Part shown: one piece after another, positions 25,617 to 39,269 of the stretch | How the letters are laid out: each line of letters begins with the position of its first letter | Position numbering within the stretch: position 1 is the first letter of the stretch | Assembly: GCF_021869535.1 (NCBI RefSeq) | Contig: NW_026262690.1 | Location: 13,441,001 to 13,505,000 of the forward strand | DNA: 64,000 nt | DNA from: Mytilus californianus | Taxonomy: Eukaryota > Mollusca > Bivalvia > Mytilida > Mytilidae | Direction: 5' to 3' | Position numbers and translations under genes: made by a program | Notes under the pieces: generated by a model | Database searches by the model: none | What the model was told of the DNA's origin: nothing | Seen by the model: the letters and a program-made list of their open reading frames with translations, nothing else

Positions 25617-27358
25617 ATGAAATGTGGTATGATTGCCAATGTTACAGCTATTAACCAGAGTGCAGAGGACATTTTAAGAATGTAAACAACTGCAGGGTAC
25701 TGTAAGTCTTCAACAATGAGCAACACCTGTATTTAATTCTGACAAGTGTATTGTTTTATCAATATTTGCCATTATTCTGTTGAAGATGAGAAGGGAAAGT
25801 CAGTGAGACAGCAACCCATCAGAAGTTCACAAACAAACAATTTCCATGGAAACTAGCTTATTTAGTTTTAACTATTTCTGCTAAATAAACCTATTGCAGA
25901 TTAAAATTAAATTTGTGTTTAACCATTACTAGAGAAAGCAGAAAATAAGTAACCTACAAATAACAACGAATTCAGAGGTATAAACTCCAGGTAATTGAGT
26001 CAAAAATTAAAACTGATGTATTTTCTGCATTAAAGTAGATCTGGGTGTCTTTTTCTGAGCATCCCTTGTTGGCATGTTGCAAAAATACTTTTTGGTTTAA
26101 AAATATTCTACCAAGCATCATTCAATATACAACATAAACATCAGAAACTTGAAATTTAATGATTAAACTATAAAGGGACTCTAACTTACTACAGATTCAC
26201 CAGGCATTTGTTCACTCTTGTGTTTAATGTTTAAAAAAAATAAGTGTTGTTGAAGTGTATTTAAAATTTTCAGAAAAAATCCTTTTAAAATTAAGGACAG
26301 ATAACTATATTGAATTCAATAGGACAATTTGTGTTTTTCTGATTTTCAAGAATATAAGGCCTGTGACCCCTCATTTTATTTGATATTTTGGAAGTATTTA
26401 TGAAAAGCAATTCTCTCATTTAATTTTAACCAATATCTATTGTTTAATGTATCCTCAATAAGGAAAAATAAGGTTTCCCCATATAACCCATATAACATTA
26501 CTGTGATTTCGTTAATTTCAATGTATTTTAACAAAAAAACAAGGTCCATCACCCCAGTTTATATATTGAAAATTGAAAGTACATTGACCCAGAAGTCTTT
26601 TACAGATGTTTAAGAAAAATCTATTGTCGAACATTTAGACACTCCAGCTATATTAATATAAAGAGATATGCCTCCCAACATACAAGCCTGAAAAGATCCT
26701 ATGGTTTAAAGTTCCCTATGAGTAGTCTCTTACATTATAAACTGTAAATAATGAAAGAAATAATTTTATATAGAATATTATTCAAAGTCTCTTTATAGAT
26801 GACCTATTACTGACTATGTAATTACAATTAGCATAAAACAAAATTTATATATCATGGGAAGATTTACAGAGACACAAGAGAGCTCTTGGAAACACTTTGA
26901 CATAATTATTGAATCTGTATAATGAATAACTCCTTTTGATATAAATCTGAGATGGTTACTAATAGTTAAATATTGACAAGTCCACAGAACTGACCCACTC
27001 TGATACAAAACCAAGTGAGTGAATTAAGTATTTAGTTTAGTTGACACAGTCAAAAAGGACAGAAAGATATCTATAAAAAAAAAACTATAACCAGACATAG
27101 CTTGTGATAAAACATAATATGTAGGTTATCTATGATTACAAAAGAATGCAATATCCCAAATTGGCTTCATAGGATTTATATCATAATACAATTGCAATCA
27201 AACTTGAAACTTAACATCTAAAGAGTTTTAATGTGATCACTAAATACTCCAGAAAATAACTTAGACATTTAACTCAATACAAATAAATCAATCCTAAAAA
27301 TGTAGGTCAGAGTGACTAGCATTAGTTTAATACGCTCTTAAAGGTGCATAAGCTGTCA
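25617..27358. other. Intronic sequence with a family H fragment
   Basis: 25617-25725 is a diverged piece of family H (TGTGGTATGATTGCCAATG; CTTCAACAATGAGCAA). The rest is AT-rich with no recognised element and no coding signal. Confidence 0.45.
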
Positions 27359-27940
27359 AAGGAGTAGGCCCAGTAAGACCCCTTTTTGGCCCCAAAATAT
27401 AGCAGTTTTACAAAATTGTTAAAATGTAAATTTTTAGCTATTTATTGGAAAGAAGAATACTTCTGTTACATAAATATGGGCTGTTTTTGACAATACAATG
27501 CACATGTATTGGGTACTAGCATCATTAAGTCATGCTAAATTACTGAAATCTTCGAAATTTTAGCATTTTGGTTAATTTTTAGACGGTTTCCGTCTGAAAT
27601 GGAAGTGGCCGCATTTGTGTTCATTCATAATATTTAAATGTAAGTTGTATTTGATGATAATACATAACATATATAAAGTTTGAGAATGAACACGGATGCG
27701 GCCACTTTCATTTTTGACAAAAAACATCTGAAAAGTGACATATTATGGCATATTTGATAGATTTTTCATATTTAAGCTTGAATTTGAGCGTCTTTAATGA
27801 CCAAATCAGTTCAAATCTTTCACATAAACTAATTGAATCAACTGAATTAGACACTTAAGTGTTTAAAAAGTGTCCAAAATCTTTCATCAGATGAACCTGA
27901 ATTTTGAGGCCAAAATCTGCCCTTACCGAACCTACTCCTT
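27359..27940. mobile_element. Fold-back element with 22-bp terminal inverted repeats
   Basis: The left end AAGGAGTAGGCCCAGTAAGA and the reverse complement of the right end AAGGAGTAGGTTCGGTAAGG match at 17 of 22 positions. Inside, GGCCCCAAAATAT near the left pairs with ATTTTGAGGCC near the right, and a central pair (GGAAGTGGCCGCAT...GTGTTCATTC versus GAATGAACACGGATGCGGCCACTT) spans about 27595-27715. The whole 582-bp block can therefore fold back on itself. No open frame. This is the form of a fold-back MITE; superfamily unknown, and no clear target duplication was seen. Confidence 0.75.
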
Positions 27941-29039
<1,099 letters not shown>

Positions 29040-29045
<6 letters not shown>

Positions 29046-29215
29046 CGGGTGCCTATAAAGTGCGAAAAGAAATAGAAACGAAAAGAAACGAAACGAAAAG
29101 AAACGAAACGAAACGAAAAGAAACAAAACGAAACGAAACGAAATCAACATAAAACGAAACGAATCGAAATAGGAACCAACGAAAAGAAAAGAAACGAAAC
29201 GAAATAGAAATAAAA
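29040..29215. repeat. GAAAC/GAAAAG microsatellite
   Basis: Imperfect runs of GAAAC and GAAAAG units, interrupted near 29150-29185. The minus strand is correspondingly rich in TTTCG. Purine-only plus strand. Confidence 0.85.
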
Positions 29216-29420
29216 TTTAAATCAGTCAAATTGAATATTAAGCCGATTATATTTATAAATAGTATTGTCTAGTTTGATACAATTTCTTTTAAAATTGGGG
29301 AAAAAAACTGTGAAATTCAGCGTAATCAATAACAAGCTGTGGTTTAGGAATTTAAACACAATATATAATATTTGATTATGAACTCTATATGTTATACTAG
29401 ACAGACACGTGTTGATTAGA

Positions 29421-29711
29421 CACAGACCATTTGACTTTATTGGGGAAAGGGGGGGGGGGGGTGTCTTTTTTATAAAAAATATCCTGGCCCTGATTTAGGT
29501 AAAACAAATTATCTGCCCAGCCAGCACTTGGATTAAAAAAAAATAATCCAAGTTGTCCACATTTTTCCAATAGAAAAAAAAAATCCAAAATAAATTTTCT
29601 ACATTGAACAATGAAAACAATAATCTGTCCAGCGTAGCGTTCGAAAAAAAATCCCGGTCCACATGAAAAGACCAGACTCCCCCTCCCCCAAAAAAAGTCA
29701 AATGGTCCGTG
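29421..29711. mobile_element. Short MITE-like element, about 33-bp inverted ends
   Basis: The left end CACAGACCATTTGACTTTAT continues into GGGG; the right end read in reverse is CACGGACCATTTGACTTTTT continuing into GGGGG. The interior also folds partly (CTGGCC...GTTGTCCAC). A G run of 13 bases lies at 29448-29460. No open frame. The 291-bp size and inverted ends fit a MITE of unknown type. Confidence 0.7.
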
Positions 29712-29979
29712 CCTTAGTCGGTTTTAAACTTGGATGCTCCAGTGTACCATTAAACAGCTAGGATGACAACTGTAGGAATGTTAATTCCGAGAGGCCAGTC
29801 AGTGTTGCCTCACCCTCACGAAAAACCACAATAAGGCACATACACTAGTAATACAATATTGTATTTGTCTAGTATTTTATGATCTTTTTAAAGTTTTGTT
29901 TTTAAATAGATTAAAAAAAATTAATTAAAGTGATCCGTAATTTGATATCGTTTCGTTATTTGATTTCGTTTTGGCTTTT

Positions 29980-30065
29980 AAAAGAGAAAAGCCTGCCTTA
30001 AGATACAGGGTTGTTCCATTTCATCCATCACAACCACCTGTTAGTACAACAAAAATAAAAGTGAA
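29980..30065 (-). pseudogene. ALK: Broken copy of the 28546-28719 exon start
   Basis: On the minus strand it retains ACTAACAG/GTGGTTGTGATGGATGA, then GGAACAACCCTGTATC and GCAGGCTTTTCTC. It keeps exonic text (GGAACAACCCTGTATC) that the nearer copies have lost, so it is an independent or older duplicate. A TGA codon six codons into the frame and loss of the rest of the exon make it non-functional as coding sequence. Confidence 0.75.
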
Positions 30066-30189
30066 AGTTTTCTTAATTATTCAACCTATATTATTGCCAC
30101 TTTTAAAAAAAAAACCAAAGTACAGTTGTACTAATGTTCATTATGATATATGTATTCAATCAGTCTATATTACGAAATTTGGTATTGGA

Positions 30190-31366
30190 TCAGTGTGTAT
30201 AAAGATATTTTTAACTAGATCAGTGTGTATAATTGTAATGGATCAGTGTGTATTAAGATATTATGTATTGAATCAGTGTGTATTAAGATATAATGTATTG
30301 GTTCAGTATGTATTAAGATATTTTGAATCGGATCAGTGTGCCTTAAGATATCATGTATTGGATCAGTGTGCATAACGATATCATGTATTGAATCAGTGTG
30401 CATTAAGAGATCATGCATTGGATCAGTGTCCATTAAGTTTTATGTATTGGATTGGTGTGTATTAAGATATCATGTATTGGATCAATGTGTATTAGGATAT
30501 CATGTATTGGATCAGTGTGTATTAAGACATTATGTAATGGATCAGTGTGCATTAAGATATTATGTATTGGATCAGTGTGGATTGAGATAACATGTATTGG
30601 ATCAGTGTGTATTAAGATATTATGTATTAGATCAGTGTGTATTAAGATATCATGTATTGGATCAGTGTGTACTAGGATATCATGTTTTGGATCAGTGTTT
30701 ATTAAGACATTATGTATTGGATCAGTGTGCATTAAGATATCATGTATTGGATCAGTGTGCATTTAGAGATCATGTATTGGATCAGTGTTCATTAAGATAT
30801 TATGTATTGGATCAGTGTGTATTAAGATATCATGTACTGGATCAGTGTGTATTAAGATATCATGTATTGGATCAGTGTGTATTAAGATATTATGTATTGG
30901 ATCAGTGTGCATTAAGATATTATGTATTGGATCAGTCTGGATTAAGATAACATGTATTGGATCAGTGTGCATTAAGATATTATGTATTGGATCAGTCTGG
31001 ATTAAGATAACATGTATTGGATCAGTGTGTATTAAGATATCATGTATTGGATCAGTGTGTATTAAGGTATTTTGGATCAGATCAGTGTGTATTAAGATAT
31101 CATGTATTGGATCAGTGTGCATTAAGATATTATGTAATGGATCAGTGTGCATTAAGATATTATGGATTGGATCAGTGTGTATTAAGATATCATGTATTGG
31201 ATCAGTGTGCATTAAGATATCATGTATTGGATCAGTGTGTATTAAGATATTTTGAATCGGATAAGTGTGTATTAAGATATCATGTATTGGATCAGTGTGT
31301 ATTAAGATATTATGTATTGGATCATTGTGTATTAAGATATTTTGTATGGAATCAGTGTGTAAAGGA
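30190..31366. repeat. 30-bp satellite, about 39 copies
   Basis: Unit: ATCATGTATTGGATCAGTGT then GTATTAAGAT. Variation is mostly C/T at ATC/ATTATG, GTATT/GCATT and occasional larger changes (TTTGAATCGG). Because 30 is a multiple of three and the unit lacks stops in several frames, frames of 100-217 codons appear on both strands; these are not genes. Confidence 0.95.
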
Positions 31367-31614
31367 CAAAATAGTGATTTTTTTTTAATTTTATTTAAAG
31401 ACAAGAGCAAAAACAAATGTCTGTAGCAGTGTCATTGATCAACATGAGAATATTTAAGTGATTTCATGGTTCATTTATTCATCCTCATAACAAAACACAA
31501 ACTGTATTTGTACTAGGCTTAAAACAAATTAGAAAACACTTACACAACCTCACTTTCTATCTGTTTCCAAGTCTTGTACAAATCAAGTTTATATATTGAC
31601 ACAATGTATACTGG

Positions 31615-31835
31615 TAGTAAGGGATACCAAAGGGATATTCAGACTCATAAGTAGAAAACAAACTGACAATGTCATGGCAAAAAAACAAAAAACAAACAGT
31701 ATAATAAACACAACATAGAAAACTAAAGATTGCAGCAACACGAACACCACCACGTGGGTGATCTCAGGTGCTCCAGCAGGATAGGAAGATCCTGCTCCAC
31801 ATGCGGCACCCATCGTGTTACTTTATAATAACTAA
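31615..31835 (-). repeat. Dispersed repeat fragment, inverted relative to 36735-36960
   Basis: The minus strand matches 36735-36960 (GTGCCACATGTGGAGCAGGA, CTGAGATCACC, TTTAGCCATGGCG-like text). Both copies have a hydrophobic, phenylalanine-rich frame after GA(T/A)CGAGS(A/S)YP, broken soon after. It could be the tail of a long retroelement; the class is unknown. Confidence 0.55.
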
Positions 31836-31856
31836 GTTCAATTAATTAAAAATTTG

Positions 31857-33966
31857 TAAGGGGTTCCGTAGAACCCTGTGTCTGAGTCCATTTATAAGTA
31901 AAATACAGAATTTAAAAAAATTCTAAGATTTTCTTCAGATGCTATTTCTTGGTCTTGAAGATCAGCTTCTGTCCAAGTTACATAACAATCCATGAAGGTT
32001 TACAAATTTATCATGTAAAACAAAATTTAATCCCAGACTGTCTGCATAATGTTAACTGTAAACAAATAAGTCCATCTATCAGAAAAATACTGAAAATGGA
32101 AAAAATATATTTTCAAAAGTTTGCTTAAAAAAGTTTCGGCCAGTGTTTCATAAAATTTTATGAGGTTTGACAAAGCAAGTGATGTGTAACAAACTCAACC
32201 CAAGACTGTATTTCCTTGTTAATTGTAAACTAAGAGTCTCTAAAGAGCCTGTGTCCCTCACCTGCATCTTCAATAATGGTCACTTTTTTAGTAAAAATCA
32301 TTACTAAAGGGGAATAACTCTAATAATGAGCTGACTGAAGATTTGGGCCATGTTGACTTATTTGTAGATCTTGTCTTGCTGATCAGTTTTTTGCTATTTT
32401 AACTTTCTGTCCATCTATTATTGCCTGTGATTGCTGCTGTCAGTGTAAAAGTAAAATTGAGAATGGAAATGGGGAATGTGTCAAAGAGACAACAACACGA
32501 CCAAAGAGCAGAAAACAGCCAAAGGCCACCAATGGGTCTTCAACACCGCGAGAAAATCCCTCACCCGGAGGCGGCCTTCAGCTGGCCCCTAAACAAAAAA
32601 GAGTACCGGTACTAGTTCACTGAAAATGGACGTCACACTAAACTTCAAAACATATAAATGAACTAAAATTAAAAAACATACAAGACTAACAAAGTCCAGA
32701 AGCTCCTGACTTGGGACAGGCACAAAAATGCGGCGGGGTTAAACATGTTTTGTGAGATCTCAACCCTCCCCCTATACCTTTAGCCAATGTAGAATAAACA
32801 AACACACAGCAATACGTACAGTAAAACTCAGTTTAAAAGAAGTCTGAGTCCGATGTCAGAATAGGTAACAAAAGAAACTAAGCAAAATGACAATGATACA
32901 TAAATTAACAAAGGACTACTAGCAGTTACTGACATGCCAGCTCCAGACCTCAATTAAACTGATTGAAAGATTATGTCTTCATCATATGAAAATCAAGCAC
33001 AATCCCTCCCTTTAGGGGTTTAGTATCATAACATCATAAAATATATGAGAAGAACATAACCTGTATCATGCCACTTTACAACTGGTTTTAGAATAAATGT
33101 GTTTATTTCTGTTGCAAAGACCCTATGAGTGAATCAATATTAATACCCAAATATGTGTAATGTTGACTTAAAAAGTGAGTTCATTTATCAGTAAAATACA
33201 GAATTTAAAAAAAAATCAAATTTTTCTTCAGATGCTATTTCTTGGTCTTGAAGATTAGCTTCTGTCCAAGTTTCATAACACTCCATGAAGGTTTATAAAT
33301 TTATCATGTCAAAAAAATTTAATCCCAGACTGTCTGTAAATGTTGACTGTAAAAAAATAAGTCCATCTATCAGAAAAATACTAAAAATGACAACAATATA
33401 TTTTCAAAGGTTTGCTGCAGACATTATCTCTTAATAATTAAAAGAGCTTCTGCCAAAGTTTCATAAAACTCTATGAAAGTTTGACAAACTTGTTAATGTG
33501 TAACAAACTTTAACTCCAGACTTGTTAACTCTAAAAAAACTAAGTCCATTTATCAGTAAAATACGGAAAAATGAAAATAAATATTTCAAAAATTTTGCTC
33601 TGGATACTGTATTTTGGTCATAAACAAGCTTCTGTCCACATTTCATACTGTCTAAATATAATAAAATGTCATGAAGGTTTGACAAGGTTATTGATGACTG
33701 AAAAACTTGTACCTCAGTCCATTTATCAGTAAAATACAGGAAAATGAAAATAAATATTTTCAGAAATTAGCTCTTGATACTGCTTTTGATCATATAAAAC
33801 CTTCTGTCCAAATTTCATAAAATTCCATGAAGGTTTCACAAAGTTATTGATGCCATAAAAAACTTTAACCACAGACTGAACCTAAATGTTGATGCTGCGG
33901 ACACTGGAATCTAAGATTGCAATGTCTTGCTTTTCCGACATAAATGTCGCAAGCTGGACAAAAACA
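31857..33966 (+). repeat. Family C element split by a family I insertion
   Basis: It starts GTAAGGGGTTCCGTAGAACC (5' hairpin) and ends CATTGCAATGTCTTGC-like text with TCCGACATAAATGTCGC and GACAAAAAC. Modules with AGCTTCTGTCCAAGTT occur on both sides of an inserted block. The block 32230-32450 carries the start of another family (GAGCCTGTGTCCCTCACCTG), and 32440-33170 is an inverted family I copy. Confidence 0.65.
32440..33170 (-). repeat. Family I dispersed element, inverted copy nested in family C
   Basis: Reverse complement of 8925-9692 almost throughout. Shared marks: GGAAATGGGGAATGTGTC, CTCCTGACTTGGGACAGGC, GGCGGGGTTAAACATG, GAGATCTCAACCCTCCCCC, CTCCAGACCTCAATTAAAC. The first ~160 bases cover the part with some coding-like look in the other copy; no intact frame. 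Confidence 0.7.
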
Positions 33967-34245
33967 TAACCAAAATATTATCAATTTACTCATTATAACA
34001 AAAGGTCTACATGGAAGAATTGCCAAATTAAATGTCTTAAGCCCAGTTGTTACTATCAAATTTAATGTGTTCAAAGTAAATCTTTTGTAACTATTAATGT
34101 TCTTCAACAAAAACTTGATGAAAGAAAATTTTGATCAGGTAAATCATCAATGGTTGTCACTATCAAAGTTCTTCATAAAAAACCTGGTCAAAGAAAAACT
34201 TTATTGTGATTGGATAATTCCTGTCCAAGTCCCTCCAAGTTTTAA

Positions 34246-35095
34246 GATAAACTGTTGACGCAGAGATATGTCGCGCCTGTCAGCAGAAAATTCAGAAAAA
34301 GACAATCTGATGGACAGCAACTTTGCTAATGCTTAATTCAAAGTTGCTGGACCATGAACTAGGGGGCAGTAGTTCCTATCAAACTAACTTGAGCAGAAAA
34401 CTTAACATTGAAAATGGGTAATTAATTGAAAGTTACTGGACCATGATCTACTAGGCAAGGCCTCACATTAGTCCGCAAACTGATATGTCCTGATAGTAAT
34501 GCAACTTTATAGAAAATATCATTGACCTATCACAAGTAGTTCCTATCAAACTAAATTAAGGAGAAAAATTAACATTGAAAATTGGTAATTAATTCAGTCA
34601 CTGGACTATGATCTAGGGGGCAGGGCCTTAAAATAGTCATCAAACTGATATGTACTGATAGTTATGCAACTCTAGAGAAAATATCATTGACCTATCACAA
34701 GTAGTTCATATCAAACAAACTTAAGCAGAAAACCATTGAAAATTGCTTATTAAATGAAAGTCACTGACTGGACTATGACCTAGGGGACAGCGGGCATCAA
34801 AATAGTCTTCAAACTGATATTTACTGATAGTTATGCAACTCTAAAGAAAATATCATTGACCTATCACAAGTAGTTCCTATCAAACTAACTTAAGCAGAAA
34901 ACTTAACATTGAACATTGCTTATTAATTGAAAGTCACTGGACTATGACCTAGGGGGCAGGGCCTCAAAATAGTCTTCAAACTGATATGTACTGATAGTTA
35001 TGCAAATCTATAGAAAATATCAATGACCTATCACAAGTAGTTCCTATCAAATTGACTAAAGCAGAAAACTTAACAATTGTTAATGCTGCTGCCAA
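34246..35095 (+). repeat. Family M dispersed element (family B relative)
   Basis: It starts AACTGTTGACGCAGAGATAT GTCGCGCCTG, close to the family B start. Five modules of about 165 bp follow with TCACTGGACTATGACCTAGG, ATGTACTGATAGTTATGCAA and CCTATCACAAGTAGTTCC. It stops at TTAATGCTGCTGCCAATT without the hairpin expected at a complete 3' end. Confidence 0.65.
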
Positions 35096-35884
35096 TTAAA
35101 ATCTAAAGTTCAAGTACTGAAAGTATACTCAAATGGCATTTGTGATGTGCAAAAGATACCAGTAAATTTTGCAGAATTACAAGCTTTGTAAAATTAGACC
35201 CACATTAGGACAAAAAGAAAATTAATTTTCAGTATAGAGAACATAATTGCATTAGAATGAAGATAATATATTTTGCAGACATTAATCTTGATTTCATTGT
35301 TGCATGCAGATATTCATTTTTTGAAGCTCAGATATACATAGTTAAGAAAACTCAGTTTGCAGGTGTAAAATTACAATTTAAATATCTACAATGATGTCAT
35401 CTCCTAAATGGTAAATATAGCTAATTCTGACAGCTGTAGGCAACAGAATTATGCTGTAATATTCAAGGAATTAAATTTGTATACAGAGCTGATAAATGGT
35501 GACTACTTTAACAAATTGCTAACCAGTAACAGTACTTAAATGACGTTACCAAATAGAACCTAATAGTGTTGAGAGACTGATTAATGCTGAATCAGATGTC
35601 ACAATCAGTACAAAACAAAGATGATCAAAACTGACAGCATAAATTATATCTGAAAATAAATAAACTTGTCTTACTAAGTTCTATAATTCTATATTCTAAG
35701 AAAAACAAGTTTGACGTGTGATGATTTTAATCACATATTACAATGTAGATATTTAACTTGGTATTTACAATGTTCCGCTAAAACATTAATGTTAACATAA
35801 CTGGACTAATATGCTACAACAATCACATAAAATACTGAATAAATCCATCTTTGATAGTTTATGTTTAAATTATTCTCACTTTTT
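35096..35884. other. Intronic sequence, nothing recognised
   Basis: AT-rich sequence with no array, hairpin-ended element or coding signal. Confidence 0.45.
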
Positions 35885-36587
35885 GCAGAGATTGAAATAT
35901 TGGGAGGATTAAGAGATTTAAATATTGAGAGTATTTAAGAGATTGAAATATTGGAAGAACTAAGAGATCTAAATGATCTAAATATTGGGCAGATTAAGCA
36001 ATTGAAATATTGAGAGGATTAGAGAGATTGAAATAATGAGAGGATTAGAGAGATTGAAATATTGGAAGAATAGAGAGATCTAAGTATTGTATTCACATTA
36101 TATCAGGGTGTCATTGTGAACAGCTTTAGTGCAATCAATTTATTATTAAGTGTAAAAAGATGTTGAAATATTGGGAGGATTAAAAGATTGAAATATTGGT
36201 ATGATCAAAGAATACTCATCTATATGAAATCCTGTTCTTATAGATATTAATAGATTTATTGCACTAGAAAGCTGTTAACTGAATGACCTTACTGCTAAAA
36301 TGATGTTGAAATATTGGGAGGATTAAAAGATTGAAATATTGGGAGAATTATAAAGATTAAAATATTGGTATGATCAAAGAATACTCATCTATATGAAATC
36401 CTGTTCTTATAGATATGAATGATCAGAGTATCTAATGCCATTAAAACTGCTACTAGCAGTAAGGTCATTCAGTTAACAGCTTTCAAGTGCAATAAATCTA
36501 TTATTAAGATTAACAGATTGAACTATTGAGAGGATTACAGAGATGGAATATTGGGAGAGGATTAAAGAGATTTAAATATTGGGAAGA
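35885..36587. repeat. 24-25-bp minisatellite, left block
   Basis: Irregular units close to GAGATTGAAATATTGGGAGG ATTAA. A ~120-bp block containing ATCTATATGAAATCCTGTTC is duplicated within it (36205 and 36385). The array resumes at 39270 after a 2.7-kb insertion, so both blocks were once one array. Confidence 0.85.
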
Positions 36588-36734
36588 TTAAGGTAGCTAT
36601 CTATCTGGGTGGTATTTAACGACCTTGACTGGCTGTTAAGCCCTCGCACGGTCAGCTCGGTGCCCGAAGGCGTTTGGTAGTTTAAATATTTTGTTGACAA
36701 AATGCTGGAAAAGTTGGTTTGTACTAATATGAGC

Positions 36735-36960
36735 AACACGACAGGTGCCACATGTGGAGCAGGATCTGCTTACCCTTCCAGAACACCTGAGATCACCCCC
36801 AGTTTTTGGTGGGGTTCATGTTGCTTAGTCTTTAGTGTTCTATGTTGTGTTTTGTGTACTATTGTTTATCTGTTTGTCTTTTTCTTTTTTAGCCATGGCG
36901 TTGTCAGTTTATTTTCGATGTATGAGTTTGAATGTCCCTCTGGTATCTTTCGCCCCTCTT
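36735..36960 (+). repeat. Dispersed repeat fragment, partner of 31615-31835
   Basis: It begins ACGACAGGTGCCACATGTGG and contains GCTTACCCTTCCAGAACACC and TTTAGCCATGGCG. A frame of about 107 codons covers it, starting at 36702, with a hydrophobic middle; the same text in inverted orientation at 31615-31835 is out of frame in places. Non-functional as far as can be seen. Confidence 0.55.
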
Positions 36961-38147
36961 TTGAAAAGGACGGCCGCCATTTTGGTTTTGGTAAGATCTT
37001 TTTGTTTGTTGACTATTTTGGTTAGTTTACTTCCTTCACAACATCTGCTTTCAGGACCATGTTGGTCAGCTGTGCAGCTCGCTAACCACGATAATGGAGT
37101 ACTGGTGGATGAGTCTTCGACATAGTAATAACTATGATAGGAAGCATTATCAGGACCAATGTCGTAAGACAGTGAAATGGCGGTCCATTATCTAACACCC
37201 AAGGATACAGACCCTCGGACATCAGTCAGCATAACACTCCCCCATCCATAATGGGTTTTGGAGTGTATGCTGACGTGGGTATTTACATAGACCACAATGT
37301 AGACTGTACAGCTTTGGATTGGTTTCTGTCATTGAAAGTAGTAAGTCGTTGAGCCATCTATAAGTAAACCAACATCGCGGATAGTAGGTAAAGAGGAGCT
37401 GACCGAGCACGTCCGTTGTAATGACTGAGACATGAATGTTGATGATGATGTTAAGGTAGCTGGAGTGTCTTCCTCCATCTTGGATTGTGAAATAGCAGAT
37501 AACAATCGGTCTATATCTTTAATGAAATGTGCAAATTTCGAGAGCAGTATGTAATTCATGTGTAAGACTTTTTCATGTAACTATAAAAAATTATGTGTTT
37601 TATCACATTTATGGCTGTATTTTACAAAAAACACAATATTGTTGTTTGATTCATTTTTTTAAAATTTGCCACATAAGGGGAGATAACTCAGATAAAGTTA
37701 AACCTTTATAATGAATGTGTTGTGAATTTACCTATTTTATTATGTAGCAAGAAAACGAGTCTGGTGACCCCATTTTTTCTTTTTCTTATCTGAAAGACGG
37801 CGTGCACAAAGTTGAAGGCAACTGTAAAAGGCGCTTTTAAAAGTAGTTTTATACAACCGTGTTTAAAATATCTTTTAAATAGGAAGTTTTTTTATGATAA
37901 AATGGTGAATGCTAGCCATTAAAATCCACATTACTTATAAGGTTATCAAAATTAAATCTATAAAGTATGAAACGAACATAGAGAATACGGCAAAAATATG
38001 TGAAACTTGTAACATTAAATAAGCATAAAATAGAGTTTAAGACCTAAAATTTATACAAATTCAACATATTTTCCTGCATTTTCATATAATAGAATTTTTT
38101 GGATTCGGACTATGACGTCATACGAAATTCACCGAATAAAAATTAAA

Positions 38148-38468
38148 TAAACTGTTATCACAGAGATATGTCTCATCTTTTTGTAATTTTGATAATGCAA
38201 ATGTTGAAATTAAAATAGCAATACTTTAACATGTAAGTTATGCAAATATTCAAAGTCGATGAACCATGACTGAATGTACATGGCTAAACAATCTCCATGG
38301 AATGAGATGTGCCAATGCTAATACAACTGCATACCAAATATCATTGACCTACCACTAGTGGTTCACCATGAACTAGACCTAATCACAAACTATTACATTG
38401 TTGACGCCGCCGCCGCCGGAAACAGCATACCTATGTCTCGCTTTTTGACTAAGTCAAGGCGAGACAAA
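38148..38468 (+). repeat. Family B dispersed element, short complete copy
   Basis: It starts AACTGTTATCACAGAGATAT GTCTC and ends GACGCCGCCGCCGCCGGAAAC, then GTCTCGC, TTTTTGACTAAGTCAA, GGCGAGACAAAAAC. The 5' ~160 bases are almost identical to the longer copy at 61829-62816, which has additional modules. Having both ends in 320 bp defines the element limits well. Confidence 0.85.
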
Positions 38469-39269
38469 AACGGCCATGGTGGATGAGTATGGAATGTAGT
38501 TCGTTATGTGTAAGAAGTAGTAATTTGGAAGGATTTATATTCGAAAATGGAAGAATCGGTAAGAAAAAGTATTTAATTGCTATTTTTTTATTTCAAAATA
38601 ACTTGATGTTCCAAATGTGCATAACATGAGCATTAAAAAAATCTGCAAAATATGAATGATTCGATATTCCAGGCTGAACACCTGAATTTTTTTAATGTCC
38701 AGCTATTATGTTACAATTTAAAGAAAGACGTTTTAACGCTATTTTCTGAATAGGGTCCACGACATAGTCGCTTATTATTTCCATTACACTGCTCTTAGCA
38801 TATATTTATTTATATTTCCAGAATGTGCATATGCTGCACTTTGTTGTTAAAAAAAAAAGAAATGTGTTGAACATTTATGTTTAAAGCTTTGTGATAAACT
38901 AAGTGTCCAGTTTTTTTGTTTTCTAGGGAAAAAAGCCGACGTCGTAAATGATTGAAGTAATTTGAAGACTTACGTTTGTGGACTGACAGCTTTATGCACG
39001 CCGTCATAGCATATTATTAGAGCTATCTTCTCATATTTTATCTTACAGTTCTATGGTGTAGTTTTCTTTTTATCACACAAAATTGTGTTTTCCATGCATA
39101 ATGTATATAAAATCTGACAATTTTGCACAACCTGTAGCATGAAAAAAAGGCCGGTGACCCATACTTTTTATTATATTTTTGAAAAAAGCATGATATAAAC
39201 TACATTTTATCAAATTATTAAAAAAAATTTATGGATATTAATGAAGACCCCCACCCCAATCCACCTTAA

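Larger units (their letters stand above)
36592..39265. mobile_element. 2.7-kb insertion flanked by TTAA within the minisatellite
   Basis: TTAA stands at 36588-36591 and again at 39266-39269. Removing the insert plus one TTAA restores GGGAAGATTAAGGAGATTG, exactly the minisatellite register. The left end is GGTAGCTATCTATCTGGGTG; the right end in reverse is GGTGGATTGGGGTGGGGG, giving short imperfect inverted ends (GGTRG). TTAA duplication is the hallmark of piggyBac-type transposons (family knowledge). No transposase is readable; the interior holds a dispersed repeat fragment (36735-36960), GC-richer text (36640-37560) and a family B copy (38148-38468). It may be a non-autonomous element that gained other insertions. 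Confidence 0.7.

Noticed and set aside
37222-37559. Minus-strand frames of 62-76 codons with serine-rich text
   Set aside because: They overlap in different frames inside the TTAA-flanked insert, have no recognised domain and lack splice support.
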